Assembly (NCBI RefSeq): GCF_002025255.2
Contig: NZ_CP054587.1
Span: 1,178,001 to 1,242,000 of the forward strand
Length of the DNA: 64,000 nucleotides
Origin: Halolamina sp. CBA1230
GTDB taxonomy: Archaea > Halobacteriota > Halobacteria > Halobacteriales > Haloferacaceae
Direction: 5' to 3'
Made by a program: the position numbers and the translations under genes. This document shows positions 53,320 through 63,146 of the stretch, in pieces (position 1 is the stretch's first letter; every line of letters starts with the position of its first letter). The notes beneath the pieces are model-generated. The model saw only the letters and a list, made by a program, of their open reading frames with translations. It ran no database searches and had not been told where the DNA came from.

Positions 53320-54339
53320 CTATAGCGTTACGCCCTTTACGTCCGCCTGCCCGGCCCGCCGGACCACCGCGCGGACCGGCTCCTCGGCGCCGGCGAGGTT
53401 GTCCGAGTCGCCGTCGAGCGTCAGCAGTTTCGCGGGTCTGCCCTCCTCGATCAGCCCGTACTCCTTCCCCGCGAGTTCGGCACCGTTCCGAGTCGCCATC
53501 CGGAGCACGTCGGTCGCGCTCACGTCCGCCAGCTTCGCGGCGAACTCCATCTCCCGGAACATCGACGGCGAGTTCAGCATCACGTTGTCCGTCCCGAGCG
53601 CGACGGTCGTGCGTTCGACCAGCTCGCGGATCGGCGCGACGCCGACGTTCGTGACGAGGTTCGAGCGCGGGCAGACGACCACCGGGAGCTCCTCGTCCTC
53701 GATCCGGTCGAGGTGTTCCTCTCGGGGATGGACGACGTGGATCAGGAACGCCGGGTCGAGATCCATCGCGGGCGTGAGGTCGTGGGGGTCGCGCTCGCCG
53801 GCGTGGATCGCGAACGGTTTGCCCGCCTCGCGGCAGGCCTCGCGCAGGTCGCCGAACTCGCTGTCGCGGGCGCCGCTGGCGCCGAACCCGTCGGCGGCCC
53901 GCATCGCGTCGGCGCTCTCGCGGCCGAAGATCACGGGGTCGATCTCGCGGCCGGCGAGCGCGTCCCGGATCGCCTCCACGCCCTCGACGCCGCCCTCGCG
54001 GAACTCCAGGAAGGCGGCGGTGCCGGAGTCCTCCATGAACCGGAGGCTCCGGGCCATCGCCGCGACTTTCTCCTCGCGACTGGCCTGCCGCAGGAGGCGG
54101 TGTTTGAGCCCGTCCGGCGGCGCGACCAGTTCATCCAGCGAGAGGCCGCCGCCGGCCTCCTTCGCGATCGAGTCGCCGATGTGGGTATGGGCGTTGACGA
54201 ACGCGGGGAGGACGATATCCGTCGAGTCGGTGGCAGTCTCCTCGACGGCCGTGATCTCGCCGTCCTCGACGACGACCCGTCCCTCGATCGGCGTGAACGA
54301 CTCGCCGTGGAGGATCGTCCCCTCGAGTGTTTCGGCCAT
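53320..54339 (-). CDS. Amidohydrolase family protein (cytosine deaminase/MtaD-like)
   Basis: A 339-residue TIM-barrel amidohydrolase. The metal site is visible: IVLPAFVNAHTHIGDS (HxH), AIHAGERDPHDL (third His), IHVVHPREEH (fourth His) and VALGTDNVMLNSPSM (catalytic Asp). The small N- and C-terminal beta-sandwich strands (RVVVEDGEITAVEE, ALAKLLTLDGD-type end) frame it. The fold fits nucleoside or guanine/cytosine-type deaminases, but the substrate is unknown. I chose ATG 54339, 29 residues inside the longer frame. It converges on the hairpin array downstream of the YcaO gene. Confidence 0.87.
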   Translation of the reverse strand: MAETLEGTILHGESFTPIEGRVVVEDGEITAVEETATDSTDIVLPAFVNAHTHIGDSIAKEAGGGLSLDELVAPPDGLKHRLLRQASREEKVAAMARSLRFMEDSGTAAFLEFREGGVEGVEAIRDALAGREIDPVIFGRESADAMRAADGFGASGARDSEFGDLREACREAGKPFAIHAGERDPHDLTPAMDLDPAFLIHVVHPREEHLDRIEDEELPVVVCPRSNLVTNVGVAPIRELVERTTVALGTDNVMLNSPSMFREMEFAAKLADVSATDVLRMATRNGAELAGKEYGLIEEGRPAKLLTLDGDSDNLAGAEEPVRAVVRRAGQADVKGVTL

Positions 54340-54559
54340 ACCGGGACGTGGTGGCGAGGGGCCATGAACGCGACGGGACGGGAGCGACACTGCCAACGGG
54401 GGGCACCTCGGAGTGCGCTCGGACACGCTGGATCGGCTGGAAAGCCTCTTGCCCGCTGGGCAGCATTGTCGAACTGGCCGATGACGACGGCACCGGGCCG
54501 AGCCGGACTCGGCATCCGGCGACGACGAGCCCTATGAGTGCCGAGGCCTTTTCACGCAC

Positions 54560-55561
54560 TCACTCCGAGTCCGACCGCTCCTCCGGCGGGACGAACGGCC
54601 CGACCGAGACCGTGTGCCGAGCGACCGTCGCCGCCCGGAACACGTACGCGATGAACACGGCCAGCGGCGTGACGATGACCGCGATGGCGAGGCTGAACAC
54701 GACCGGGAAGTACTGCGCCGGGAGCGTCACCGAGTCGGGACGGTAGACGAGCGTCATCGCGATGCTGACGATCAGCGCGACGAACCCGCTGTAGGCGACG
54801 ACGCGGGAGAGTCGCGCGAAGTCCTGCTGGAGCGTGAGCGTCTTGAAGAACTGCCGCGTGACCGCGACGGCCTCCAGCAGGTCCTCGATGGCGTCGAGCT
54901 CCGCCGCGGCCGACTCCGAGAGCCGGTCGCCGTACTCGTTCCGGAGCCGCTCGGTCGCGGTCATGTTCCGGGCGTACTCGGTCCCCAGGATCACTTTGAG
55001 GAGGTCGACGATGGCCATCTGGCTCTCCACCTGCGAGGAGATGCTCTCGCCGTAGGCAGCGATCCCGTCGGCGTACTCGGCGAGTTCCGGGGGCCGGTCG
55101 CTCCCGGACTCGTCGAACGCCGTCCCGAGGCGCTCGGCGTGCTCGGTCAGCGTCGTCGCCACCAGGTCGAGGAACTCCGCGGGGTCGCTTGGCACCGCCG
55201 ACTCGTCGGCGTGGTCCCGGATACGACTCCGGAGGTCCTGGGTGCCGCGCAGGCGATCGGACAGATCGCCCGGCGAGCCGAACACGCGGGAGAGGATGAG
55301 CTGGTTGATCGAGAGCGCGATCGTCACGAGCGTCACCGTGCCGGCGAGGAGCCCGCTCGCGAACGCCGACGCGGCGGCGCTCCCCGGACCGATGGCCAGC
55401 AGCCCGACCCGGGTCAGCGCCAGAAAGATGCCCAGAACCGCCGCGACGAGGAGGCCGGCGACGGCGATGCGGTTCCCCCCGAGGAACAGCCAGTGGACCG
55501 CCCGCTCCCGGAAACCGTCGACGCTCCGGACCGACCGCGCCGTCTCGATCCCGTCACGCAT
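54560..55561 (-). CDS. Haloarchaeal four-helix membrane protein of unknown function
   Basis: A 333-residue membrane protein. Two helices near the N-terminus (GNRIAVAGLLVAAVLGIFLA, AFASGLLAGTVTLVTIALSI) are followed by a long soluble helical stretch (about 95-245) and two more helices (VVAYSGFVALIVSIAMTLVY, VVFSLAIAVIVTPLAVFIAY). It might be a channel-like or signalling membrane protein, but I recognise no family. The ATG at 55561 overlaps the upstream gene's stop by 8 bp (ATGCGTGA), so the two are translationally coupled. Confidence 0.72.
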   Translation of the reverse strand: MRDGIETARSVRSVDGFRERAVHWLFLGGNRIAVAGLLVAAVLGIFLALTRVGLLAIGPGSAAASAFASGLLAGTVTLVTIALSINQLILSRVFGSPGDLSDRLRGTQDLRSRIRDHADESAVPSDPAEFLDLVATTLTEHAERLGTAFDESGSDRPPELAEYADGIAAYGESISSQVESQMAIVDLLKVILGTEYARNMTATERLRNEYGDRLSESAAAELDAIEDLLEAVAVTRQFFKTLTLQQDFARLSRVVAYSGFVALIVSIAMTLVYRPDSVTLPAQYFPVVFSLAIAVIVTPLAVFIAYVFRAATVARHTVSVGPFVPPEERSDSE

Positions 55562-56828
55562 GGCCGTCACCGGACGTCGCCTCGCTCACCGTCGCCGTGA
55601 ACCCCACGTCCCGGAGCCGCCCGACGAGCGGCATCCCGATCCCCGAGGCGGGCGTCAACACGCCGCCGTCGAGCGGGGAGTCCACCTCCTCCCGAACCAG
55701 ACAGACGGCGGACTCGCCGAGCATGCGCGCTGTCGCGCCGTAGCCGGGCCCCCAGTCGGCGCCGAACTCGGCCTCCACCGTGAACGGGCCGTCCGCGCCG
55801 GTCCCGCGGCCGAGCGTGCGCACCGTGAACTGGCCCTGCTCGGTCTCGGCTTCCGTCGGCCCCTCGCCGGGCTCCGGGAAGGCGTACCGCTGGAGCGCCG
55901 AGCGGAGCGGGCCGACCGACATGGCCGCCGTGAACAGGCCGAGACCGCCGGCGACGAGGCCAGCACCCGCGGCGCCCTTCAGCCCGCGGCCGGTAGTGAC
56001 GACCTCCGAACAGCGGAACTCGCGCCCCCACGGGTAGCCCAGCAGGGCGTTGCTCCGCCGGACCACGCGCTCGTTCACCATCGCCATCGGCGACGGCGCC
56101 GTCCAGACCGACCGGAGTCGGTCCTTCCGCGGCCAGCGCTGGGCGCCCGGGTCGACGCCGTCGCGCTCCCCGGGCGGCGCCAGCGAGTAGGGGTTCCGGA
56201 GCGTCTCCCGGGCGAGCGGGTCGGTCGACGCCGCCTCGAACACCTCGACCATGCTCGCGAGCGTGCCGCCGCTGACGCCGCCGCGCACCTCGTCGACGTA
56301 GATCCGCACCGTCTCACACGGGGCGTCGTACTCGTCGCTGGCGTACGACTGGACGAGCAGGGTGCCGATATCCGCCGGCACGGAGTCGAACCCACAGCTG
56401 TGGACGATCCGCGTCCCGCCGTCGACCGCCGCGTCGTGGAAGCGGTCGACGCTCTCGCGGACCCAGTTCACCTCGCCGGTCAGGTCGCAGTAGTCGGTGT
56501 CTTCCTCGACACAGGCTTCGACCATGGGGGTGCCGTAGCGCGTGTACGGGCCAACAGTCGTACAGACGACGCTTGTGCGCTCGGCGATCGCTCGCAGGCT
56601 CTCCGGGTCGGTCGCGTCGCCGACGACGGTGGGTATCTCCTCCCACGCGTCGTTCCGGTCCGCGAGGTCGGCCGCGACCGAGTCGAGCCGGTCCCGGCTC
56701 CGCCCACCGAGCGCCAGCGAGAGCGTCGCCGGCGTGTACTGTTCGGCGAGGTACGCGGCCGTCAGGCGCCCGGCGACGCCCGTCGCTCCCCACACGACGA
56801 GGTCGTGCTGATGGTCGCTGGTCGGCAT
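55554..56828 (-). CDS. Saccharopine dehydrogenase-like NAD(P)-binding protein
   Basis: A 424-residue protein. The start MPTSDHQHDLVVWGATGVAG is a Rossmann nucleotide-binding motif (GATGVAG), followed by LALGGRSRDRLDSVAADLAD and CTTVGPYTRYGTPMVEACVE, the features of trans-acting enoyl-reductase/saccharopine-dehydrogenase-like proteins. The middle has a weakly hydrophobic region (GLVAGGLGLFTAAMSVG). In other organisms the family serves lysine or lipid metabolism; the role here is open. The ATG at 56828 precedes the conserved start. It overlaps the membrane-protein gene downstream by 8 bp. Confidence 0.85.
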   Translation of the reverse strand: MPTSDHQHDLVVWGATGVAGRLTAAYLAEQYTPATLSLALGGRSRDRLDSVAADLADRNDAWEEIPTVVGDATDPESLRAIAERTSVVCTTVGPYTRYGTPMVEACVEEDTDYCDLTGEVNWVRESVDRFHDAAVDGGTRIVHSCGFDSVPADIGTLLVQSYASDEYDAPCETVRIYVDEVRGGVSGGTLASMVEVFEAASTDPLARETLRNPYSLAPPGERDGVDPGAQRWPRKDRLRSVWTAPSPMAMVNERVVRRSNALLGYPWGREFRCSEVVTTGRGLKGAAGAGLVAGGLGLFTAAMSVGPLRSALQRYAFPEPGEGPTEAETEQGQFTVRTLGRGTGADGPFTVEAEFGADWGPGYGATARMLGESAVCLVREEVDSPLDGGVLTPASGIGMPLVGRLRDVGFTATVSEATSGDGHA

Positions 56829-57061
56829 GGTTCTCGGGTCACCGTTCGGGCCCCAAGGGGTAAACGGTCGGCCTCGTTGCCGGGGGGTGGAGCGAGCGGA
56901 CGCCTCGAGGCCGGAGGCTCCACCTTGAACTACGCTGACCGCCGGGTGCCGTCCTTTCGGGGATGCCGACCCGGTCCGGCGTGAGCGATCCCGTTGTCCC
57001 TGCCTGACACGCACGATTCGGGTCCACAACCCCTTTCCGTCGGCTGAAAAGTTCCTCGCGT

Positions 57062-58762
57062 ATGGCCGTCGGTATCGCCGCGCCGCTGATCGACCTGCTC
57101 TCGGTGTTCGTGCTCGCCGCCCTCGTCGGCGTCGTCGTCGCGAAGGTGGGTCGGTTCCCCTACACGATCGCGCTGCTGATCGCCGGCCTCGGCGCCTCCG
57201 TTCTCGGCGTGGAGCTCGGCGTCGAACTGTCCCACGACGTGATCCTGCTGGTGCTCCTCCCGCCGCTGCTGTTCGAGGGGGCGGCCACCACCGACCTCGA
57301 AGAGCTCCGGTCGAACCTCGCCCCGGTGCTCGCCCTGGCGGTGCCCGGCTTGCTGACCGCCACCGCCGTACTGGGCTGGGTCGGCCAGTACGCCTTCGGC
57401 TTCCCACTGCTGATCGCGGCGCTGTTCGCGGCGACGGTGCTCCCCACCGACCCCGTCTCGGTGCTCGCGCTGTTCGACGAGTTGGGCGCGCCCGACCGGC
57501 TGGCGACACTAGTCGAGGGGGAGAGTCTGATCAACGACGGCGTCGGCGTCGTGGTCTTCTCGGCCCTGCTCGCGCTGGTCCAGGAGACCGGCGGCGGCGG
57601 TGACGTGGCGTTCAGCCCCACGCTACTCGTCGAGTTGGGTCGGGGCATCTTCGTCAACAGCGTCGGCGGCGCGCTGGTCGGTCTGGCGACGGGGTATCTG
57701 GTCTACCGCGTGATGGCCGTCCTCGACGAGCACATGACCGAGGTCGTGCTCACGGTGGTGCTCACCTACGGGAGCTTCCTGCTCGCCGAGCACTACCTCG
57801 GCGTCTCGGGCGTCATCGCGACGGTCGTCGCGGGGCTGGTGATCGGCAACCCCGGCCGCGAACACGCGATGAGTTCGCGAACCAAGATCTCGGTGTTCAA
57901 CACCTGGGCCACCGCGGCGTTCGTCGTCAACACGTTCGTCTTCGTCGCCATCGGCACCACCACCCCCGTCGGGGATCTGGTGGCCCACGCGGGGCTGATC
58001 CTGACGGCGATCCCGCTGGTGATCGGGGTCCGCGCTCTGGTGGTCTACCCGCTGACCGCCGCGGTCAACCGCTACCGGGACATATCGGTCCCCCTCGACT
58101 ACCAGCACGTGATGGTCTGGGGCGGGCTCCACGGGTCGATCCCCATCGCGCTCGTGCTCGGGCTGCCCGCGACGCTGCCCGGCGGAGCGCCGTTCCCTTA
58201 CCACTCGGAGCTGCGGGCGATGGTGTTCGGCGTCGCCGCCTTCAGCCTCGTCGTGCAGGGGCTGACGATGGAGAACCTGCTCCAGCGGCTGGGCGTGATC
58301 ACCCGTCCCGACGCGGTGGAGCTCTACCAGCTCCTCGTCGGGCGGGCCCGTGCCGTCGACAGCGCGCTCGACGCCGCGGAGGAGCTCAACGACCGCGGCG
58401 AGCTCTCGCCCGGCGTGTACGAGGACCTCACCGACGAGTACGAGCGTGAGAAGGCGGCGCTCGACGACGCGCTCCGGGAGCTCCTCGACGACCACCCCGA
58501 ACTCCGGGAGGAGCGGCTGCGTGCGGGCGAGCGCCGCATCCTCCGCCAGGAGAAAAGCGCCGTGATGGACGCCATTCAGAACGGGGTCGTCGCCAGCGAC
58601 GTCGGCGAGCAGTTGGTCGAGGAGATCGACCTCAAGCTCGACCGGATCCGGTCGGGCGAGAGCACGGTCCGGGACGAGGGTGAGAGCTACGAGGAGTTCT
58701 GGCGCCAGCGAGCGGCCGAGTTCGGACTCGACACCCCCGAGCCCGACACCGATTCGGAGTGA
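57062..58762 (+). CDS. Sodium/proton antiporter (NhaP/CPA1 family)
   Basis: A 566-residue membrane antiporter. About twelve helices span residues 5-420; the ion-binding region is in LLFEGAATTDLEELRSN and VLPTDPVSVLALFDELG, and NDGVGVVVF is the conserved Asn-Asp pair of TM5 in CPA1. A Glu in LVEGESLIND precedes it. The C-terminal tail (about 430-566) is cytoplasmic, acidic and helical (VDSALDAAEELNDRGELSPG), with a role in regulation. Haloarchaea use such pumps to expel Na+. Start ATG 57062. Confidence 0.92.
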   Translation: MAVGIAAPLIDLLSVFVLAALVGVVVAKVGRFPYTIALLIAGLGASVLGVELGVELSHDVILLVLLPPLLFEGAATTDLEELRSNLAPVLALAVPGLLTATAVLGWVGQYAFGFPLLIAALFAATVLPTDPVSVLALFDELGAPDRLATLVEGESLINDGVGVVVFSALLALVQETGGGGDVAFSPTLLVELGRGIFVNSVGGALVGLATGYLVYRVMAVLDEHMTEVVLTVVLTYGSFLLAEHYLGVSGVIATVVAGLVIGNPGREHAMSSRTKISVFNTWATAAFVVNTFVFVAIGTTTPVGDLVAHAGLILTAIPLVIGVRALVVYPLTAAVNRYRDISVPLDYQHVMVWGGLHGSIPIALVLGLPATLPGGAPFPYHSELRAMVFGVAAFSLVVQGLTMENLLQRLGVITRPDAVELYQLLVGRARAVDSALDAAEELNDRGELSPGVYEDLTDEYEREKAALDDALRELLDDHPELREERLRAGERRILRQEKSAVMDAIQNGVVASDVGEQLVEEIDLKLDRIRSGESTVRDEGESYEEFWRQRAAEFGLDTPEPDTDSE

Positions 58763-58883
58763 CCGCGACGAACCGTGCCCACCAGCGTTCGGCGTTCATC
58801 CACCGTCAGTAGGGGGTTGCGACGCAAAACGTTCCGTCCGGACGGCGTGTGTGGCCACGATCGCTCGACTTGACGCAGTGAAT

Positions 58884-58890
58884 TTTTATA
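58884..58890 (+). promoter_or_regulatory. TATA box of the livHMGF operon
   Basis: TTTTATA at 58884-58890, about 40 nt before the ATG at 58927, giving a short leader of about 13 nt rather than a leaderless start. Confidence 0.65.
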
Positions 58891-58926
58891 TCCGTCCGGC
58901 GGAGAGGGTGATTGTGAACTTCACTC

Positions 58927-60060
58927 ATGGCAGCTTCTGACGACAGCTCCCTCGGCCGAACGCTGGTCGAACGGCCCGCAGTGGCCGCCCTCGGGCTCGC
59001 GATCGGCTATCTCCTCGTGGATCTGGTCGCGAAGCTGGCCGGCGTCGAGTTCGGCCTCGCCGGCGTCCACCTGCTGGGCGGGTCGACCGCGTTCTCGCAG
59101 GTCGCCCGGTACGTGCTCGACGGGCTGATCGTCGGCCTCGTGATCGGGCTGGCGGGCGTCGGGCTCTCGATGACGTACAGCATCCTCAGCTTCGCGAACT
59201 TCGCCCACGGCGACTACATCACGACCGGCGCGTTCTCCGGCTGGTTCGCCGCGTACGTGGTCGCCTTCTTCACGCTCAACGTCGACATCCCGTTCGGCGA
59301 GGCGTTCCTCGTGACCGCGCCGTCGCTGGTCTCGGTGGTCAACGCCCCGCTGGCGGTGGTCGTCGGGCTCCTCGCCTCCGGTGCCATCACCGTCGGCGTG
59401 GTGCTCCTGCTCGACCGGATCGTCTACGAGCCGATGCGGGACAAGGGCGGGATCCCGCTGCTGATCGCGTCGATCGGCGTCGCGCTCGCGATGCGGTACG
59501 CGGTCGTGTTCGTGTTCGGGACCAGCACCCGCGGCGTGACCGAGACGGGGTCGATCCCCTCGCTCGACATCCCGATGATCGACGGCACCGTCCCGCTCAA
59601 CGCCCACGAGGCGACGTTGATCGTCGCCGCGGTGTCGCTGATGTTCGGCGTCCACTTCCTGCTCCAGCGGACGAAACTCGGGAAGGCGATGCGCGCGATG
59701 GCCGACAACAAGGATCTCGCACAGGTCACGGGGATTCCCACCGAGCGCGTCGTGCGCACGACGTGGATCGTCGGCGGGGGGCTGGCGGGGATCGCCGGCT
59801 TCCTGATCGTGCTCGAACGCGGCACGCTCAACTACAACGTCGGCTGGCGGCTGCTGCTGCTGATCTTCTCGGGGGTCATCCTCGGCGGGATCGGCAGCGT
59901 CTACGGCGCCATCGGCGGCGGGATCATCATCGGCATCGCCTCGCGGCTCTCGCTGGTGTGGATCCCCTCGGACTTCGCCCGCGTCGTCGCGTTCGCGGTG
60001 ATGATCCTCGTGCTGTTGTACCGACCGTCGGGGCTGTTCTCGGGGGTGAAAACCGCATGA
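58927..60060 (+). CDS. livH: Branched-chain amino acid ABC transporter permease LivH
   Basis: A 377-residue permease with about nine helices of the LivH type. Recognisable: GVGLSMTYSILSFANFAHGD, the conserved EAA-like cytoplasmic loop region GKAMRAMADNKDLAQVTGI and the late GGIGSVYGAIGGGIIIGIAS. It forms the translocation pore with LivM for leucine, isoleucine, valine or related substrates. The N-terminus has an acidic extension. Its stop overlaps the livM start (ATGA), so the genes are translationally coupled. Confidence 0.92.
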   Translation: MAASDDSSLGRTLVERPAVAALGLAIGYLLVDLVAKLAGVEFGLAGVHLLGGSTAFSQVARYVLDGLIVGLVIGLAGVGLSMTYSILSFANFAHGDYITTGAFSGWFAAYVVAFFTLNVDIPFGEAFLVTAPSLVSVVNAPLAVVVGLLASGAITVGVVLLLDRIVYEPMRDKGGIPLLIASIGVALAMRYAVVFVFGTSTRGVTETGSIPSLDIPMIDGTVPLNAHEATLIVAAVSLMFGVHFLLQRTKLGKAMRAMADNKDLAQVTGIPTERVVRTTWIVGGGLAGIAGFLIVLERGTLNYNVGWRLLLLIFSGVILGGIGSVYGAIGGGIIIGIASRLSLVWIPSDFARVVAFAVMILVLLYRPSGLFSGVKTA

Positions 60061-61415
60061 GCGTCGCCGATCACGCGTGGGACGCCGTCCCGGCGTACTT
60101 CAAGGAGAACGATATCCGGTTGGTCGGCGGCCTGCTGCTCGGGACGCTCCTGTTCCACGGCGTGTTGGCCGGCTTCCTCGCCGCCGTCAACAACGCGTCG
60201 GTGGCAAACGCCGTCGCCAACTCCGTCAGCAACATCACGTTCCTGATCGCGGTGTACGCGCTGCTGGCGCTGGCGCTGAACCTCCACTGGGGGTACACCG
60301 GGCTGTTCAACATCGGCGTCGCGGGCTTTATGGCGGTCGGCGTGTACGCGATGTCGATCCTCGCGGCGTCGCCGACGGGGTCGCCGCCGGGGCTGGGGCT
60401 CCCGGTACCGATCGCGATCGTCGGCGCGCTGCTGATCACCGCGGTCGTCGGCGGGCTGGCGGCGCTGCCCGCGTTGCAGTTGGACGCCGACTACCTCGCG
60501 ATCGTCACCGTCGGGCTCTCGGAGATCATCCGGCTGGTGCTCAACGCCAGCTACTTCGCCGGCACCGTCACCGATCCGGAGGCGACCAGCTACAACGTCG
60601 TCGACGTGTTCGGGATCCAGTTCGGCACCGGCGGGGGGCAGGGGATCTCCACACCGATCAACAGCCCGGCACGGATGATCTACGAGACCGAATCGGGGCT
60701 CACCGTCGTCGGCGAGGCGGTGTACGGGCTCGCGGACACGGTCGGCATCGGGACCAGCGTGGTCGTCGGTGGCACGTACGCGGCGGTACTGCTGCTCGTG
60801 TTCGTGACGGCGTACTACGTCCTCCTCAGCCGGATCGGGAACTCCCCGTTCGGCCGCGTGCTGAAGGCGATCCGCGAGGACGAGCTCGTGGCCCGCTCGC
60901 TGGGGAAGGACACCCGCCTGTTCAAGATCAAGGTGTTCATGGTCGGCTGCGCGCTGATGGGGCTGGGCGGCATCCTCTGGCAGGGCTCCTACGGGTTCGT
61001 CAACCCCAACACGTTCCGGCCGATCGTGACGTTCTACATCTTCACGGCGCTGATCGTCGGCGGCGCCGGCTCGAACACCGGCAGCGTCGTCGGCGGCGCC
61101 GTGTTCGCCGCGTTCCTGCTCGAGGGTCCCCGCCGGCTCGCGGGGCTCGTCGACGCCATCGCACAGCTCCTGTTCGGCTCGCTCCCCCGGCCCGGGAACT
61201 TCTACGAGGCGATGGTGACGCTCGACCCGCTCGCGTGGCTGGGGTACCTGATCGACAGCGTCGCCTACCTGAAGTTCATCCTCCTCGGCGCGGTGCTGGT
61301 CTACCTGATGCAGAACCGCTCCGACGGGCTGATGGGCCACCGCAGCGAGATCGCCGCCAGCGTCGATCTCAGCGACCGCTCGACCGGCGAGAACGGGGGT
61401 GAGAGCGATGAGTAA
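60057..61415 (+). CDS. livM: Branched-chain amino acid ABC transporter permease LivM
   Basis: A 452-residue membrane permease with about ten helices. LivM signatures: LALNLHWGYTGLFNIGVAGF, PALQLDADYLAIVTVGLSEI and FGRVLKAIREDELVARSLGKDT, the EAA loop that contacts the ATPases, then LGGILWQGSYGFVNPNTF. It has an extended loop around residues 180-240 and a hydrophilic C-terminus. The ATG at 60057 overlaps the livH stop by 4 bp. Second pore subunit of the transporter. Confidence 0.92.
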   Translation: MSVADHAWDAVPAYFKENDIRLVGGLLLGTLLFHGVLAGFLAAVNNASVANAVANSVSNITFLIAVYALLALALNLHWGYTGLFNIGVAGFMAVGVYAMSILAASPTGSPPGLGLPVPIAIVGALLITAVVGGLAALPALQLDADYLAIVTVGLSEIIRLVLNASYFAGTVTDPEATSYNVVDVFGIQFGTGGGQGISTPINSPARMIYETESGLTVVGEAVYGLADTVGIGTSVVVGGTYAAVLLLVFVTAYYVLLSRIGNSPFGRVLKAIREDELVARSLGKDTRLFKIKVFMVGCALMGLGGILWQGSYGFVNPNTFRPIVTFYIFTALIVGGAGSNTGSVVGGAVFAAFLLEGPRRLAGLVDAIAQLLFGSLPRPGNFYEAMVTLDPLAWLGYLIDSVAYLKFILLGAVLVYLMQNRSDGLMGHRSEIAASVDLSDRSTGENGGESDE

Positions 61416-62283
61416 CGCCGACGGGCCCGACCAGCCGGTCGACGCGACGCCGCCCGAAGAGCTCTCCGAGACGCAGGACAGCGAGGCCGAACGTGCGGCC
61501 CAGGAGACGCCGCCGTCGATCCCGCTGCGCGTCCAGAACCTCGAGAAGCGCTTCGGCGGGATCACCGCCGTCGACGGCGCCTCCTTCGAGGTGGAGGCGG
61601 GGTCGCTCACGGGGCTGATCGGCCCCAACGGCGCCGGGAAGTCGACGACGTTCAACTGTATCACCGGCGTCCACGAGCCCGACGGCGGCACCGTCTACTT
61701 CCAGGGCGAGGAGATCACCGGGCTCTCGCCGCCCGAGATCGCGAACCGCGGGCTGGTGCGGACGTTCCAGATCGCCCGCGAGCTCGAGGAGATGACGGTG
61801 CTCGAGAACATGATGCTCGCGCCGCCGGACCAGCTCGGCGAGAAGCTGGTCAACGCCGTGCTGCCCGGCCTGCGCGACGACGTGGTCGACCAGGAGATCG
61901 AACTTCGGGAGGCGGTCTGGGAGACCCTAGAGCTCTTCGAGATCGATCACCTCGCCGAGGAGGAGGCGGGGAACCTCTCGGGTGGCCAGCGCAAGCTGCT
62001 CGAGCTCGCCCGGGCGCTGATGGTCGACCCGGAGATGCTGCTGCTCGACGAGCCGTTCGCGGGCGTCAACCCGACGCTCGAGGAGAAGCTGCTCGACCGT
62101 ATCCACCACCTGACCGAGCAGGGGTACACGTTCCTGCTCGTCGAACACGACATGGACCTGATCATGCAGAACTGCGAACACGTCATCGTCATGCACCAAG
62201 GGGAGGTTCTCGCGGAGGGGACGCCGGCGGAGATCAAAGACGACGACCGCGTCGTCGAGGCGTACCTGGGGGGTGAGGTATGA
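61408..62283 (+). CDS. livG: Branched-chain amino acid ABC transporter ATPase LivG
   Basis: A 291-residue ABC ATPase preceded by an acidic N-terminal extension of about 35 residues. Walker A IGPNGAGKSTT, the Q-loop segment RTFQIARELEEMTVLENMML, signature LSGGQRKLLELARALM, Walker B MLLLDEPFAG and switch His VEHDMDLIM are all seen. The LivG-type insertion lies between Q-loop and signature. The start at 61408 overlaps the livM stop by 8 bp. Confidence 0.94.
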   Translation: MSNADGPDQPVDATPPEELSETQDSEAERAAQETPPSIPLRVQNLEKRFGGITAVDGASFEVEAGSLTGLIGPNGAGKSTTFNCITGVHEPDGGTVYFQGEEITGLSPPEIANRGLVRTFQIARELEEMTVLENMMLAPPDQLGEKLVNAVLPGLRDDVVDQEIELREAVWETLELFEIDHLAEEEAGNLSGGQRKLLELARALMVDPEMLLLDEPFAGVNPTLEEKLLDRIHHLTEQGYTFLLVEHDMDLIMQNCEHVIVMHQGEVLAEGTPAEIKDDDRVVEAYLGGEV

Positions 62284-63098
62284 GCTCCGACGCCGACGGG
62301 CAGCAGGACGCGCCCGACGAGGGCCAGCCCGCGGACCCGGAGACGGACCGACAGGACGCGACGGTGAACGCCACCGAGTTCGTCACCAGCGAGGAGAGCC
62401 TGCTACAGGTGGGGTCGCTCGACGCCGGCTACGGCGACCTCCAGATCCTCGACAGCGTGGATCTGAACGTCGAGGCCGGCGAGTACGTCACGATCGTCGG
62501 CCCCAACGGCGCCGGGAAGTCGACGGTGATGAAGTCGATCTTCGGGCTGACGACGCTGATGGGCGGCACCGTCGAGTTCGACGGCACCGACATCACGGGG
62601 GAGAAACCCGAGGACGTCATCCACCTGGGGCTGGGGTACGTCCCCCAGTCGGACAACGTGTTCCCGACGCTGTCGGTGATGGAGAACCTCGAGATGGGGG
62701 CGTACATCCTCGACGAGGTGCCACAGGAGCGACTGGACGAGGTGTTCGAGCGGTTCCCGATCCTCGAGGAGCGCAAGGGCCAGAAGGCGGGGACGCTCTC
62801 GGGCGGCCAGCAGCAGATGCTCGCCATGGGGCGGGCGCTGATGCTCGACCCGGACCTGCTGCTGCTCGACGAGCCCTCGGCGGGGCTGGCGCCCGATCTC
62901 GTCGACGACATGTTCGACCGCATCGACCGGATCAACGAGGCCGGCACGGCGGTGCTGATGGTCGAGCAGAACGCCAAGGAGGCGCTGCGGCGCTGTGACC
63001 GCGGCTACGTGCTCGTGCAGGGGCAGAACCGCTTCATGGACGACGGCGACACCCTCCTGCACGACGAGCAGGTCCGACAGGAGTTCCTCGGCGGGTAG
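62280..63098 (+). CDS. livF: Branched-chain amino acid ABC transporter ATPase LivF
   Basis: A 272-residue ABC ATPase, second nucleotide-binding subunit. After an acidic extension of about 40 residues: Walker A IVGPNGAGKST, LGYVPQSDNVFPTLSVMENL (Q-loop), TLSGGQQQMLAMGRALM, Walker B LLLLDEPSAG, VEQNAKEALR. The shorter helical domain, without the LivG insertion, defines LivF. It overlaps livG by 4 bp (ATGA) and is the last gene of the operon. Confidence 0.94.
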   Translation: MSSDADGQQDAPDEGQPADPETDRQDATVNATEFVTSEESLLQVGSLDAGYGDLQILDSVDLNVEAGEYVTIVGPNGAGKSTVMKSIFGLTTLMGGTVEFDGTDITGEKPEDVIHLGLGYVPQSDNVFPTLSVMENLEMGAYILDEVPQERLDEVFERFPILEERKGQKAGTLSGGQQQMLAMGRALMLDPDLLLLDEPSAGLAPDLVDDMFDRIDRINEAGTAVLMVEQNAKEALRRCDRGYVLVQGQNRFMDDGDTLLHDEQVRQEFLGG

Positions 63099-63146
63099 AC
63101 CGCGGTCGTCCGCCAGTCGCGCTCGTCCGGAAAAGAGAGGGGTCGA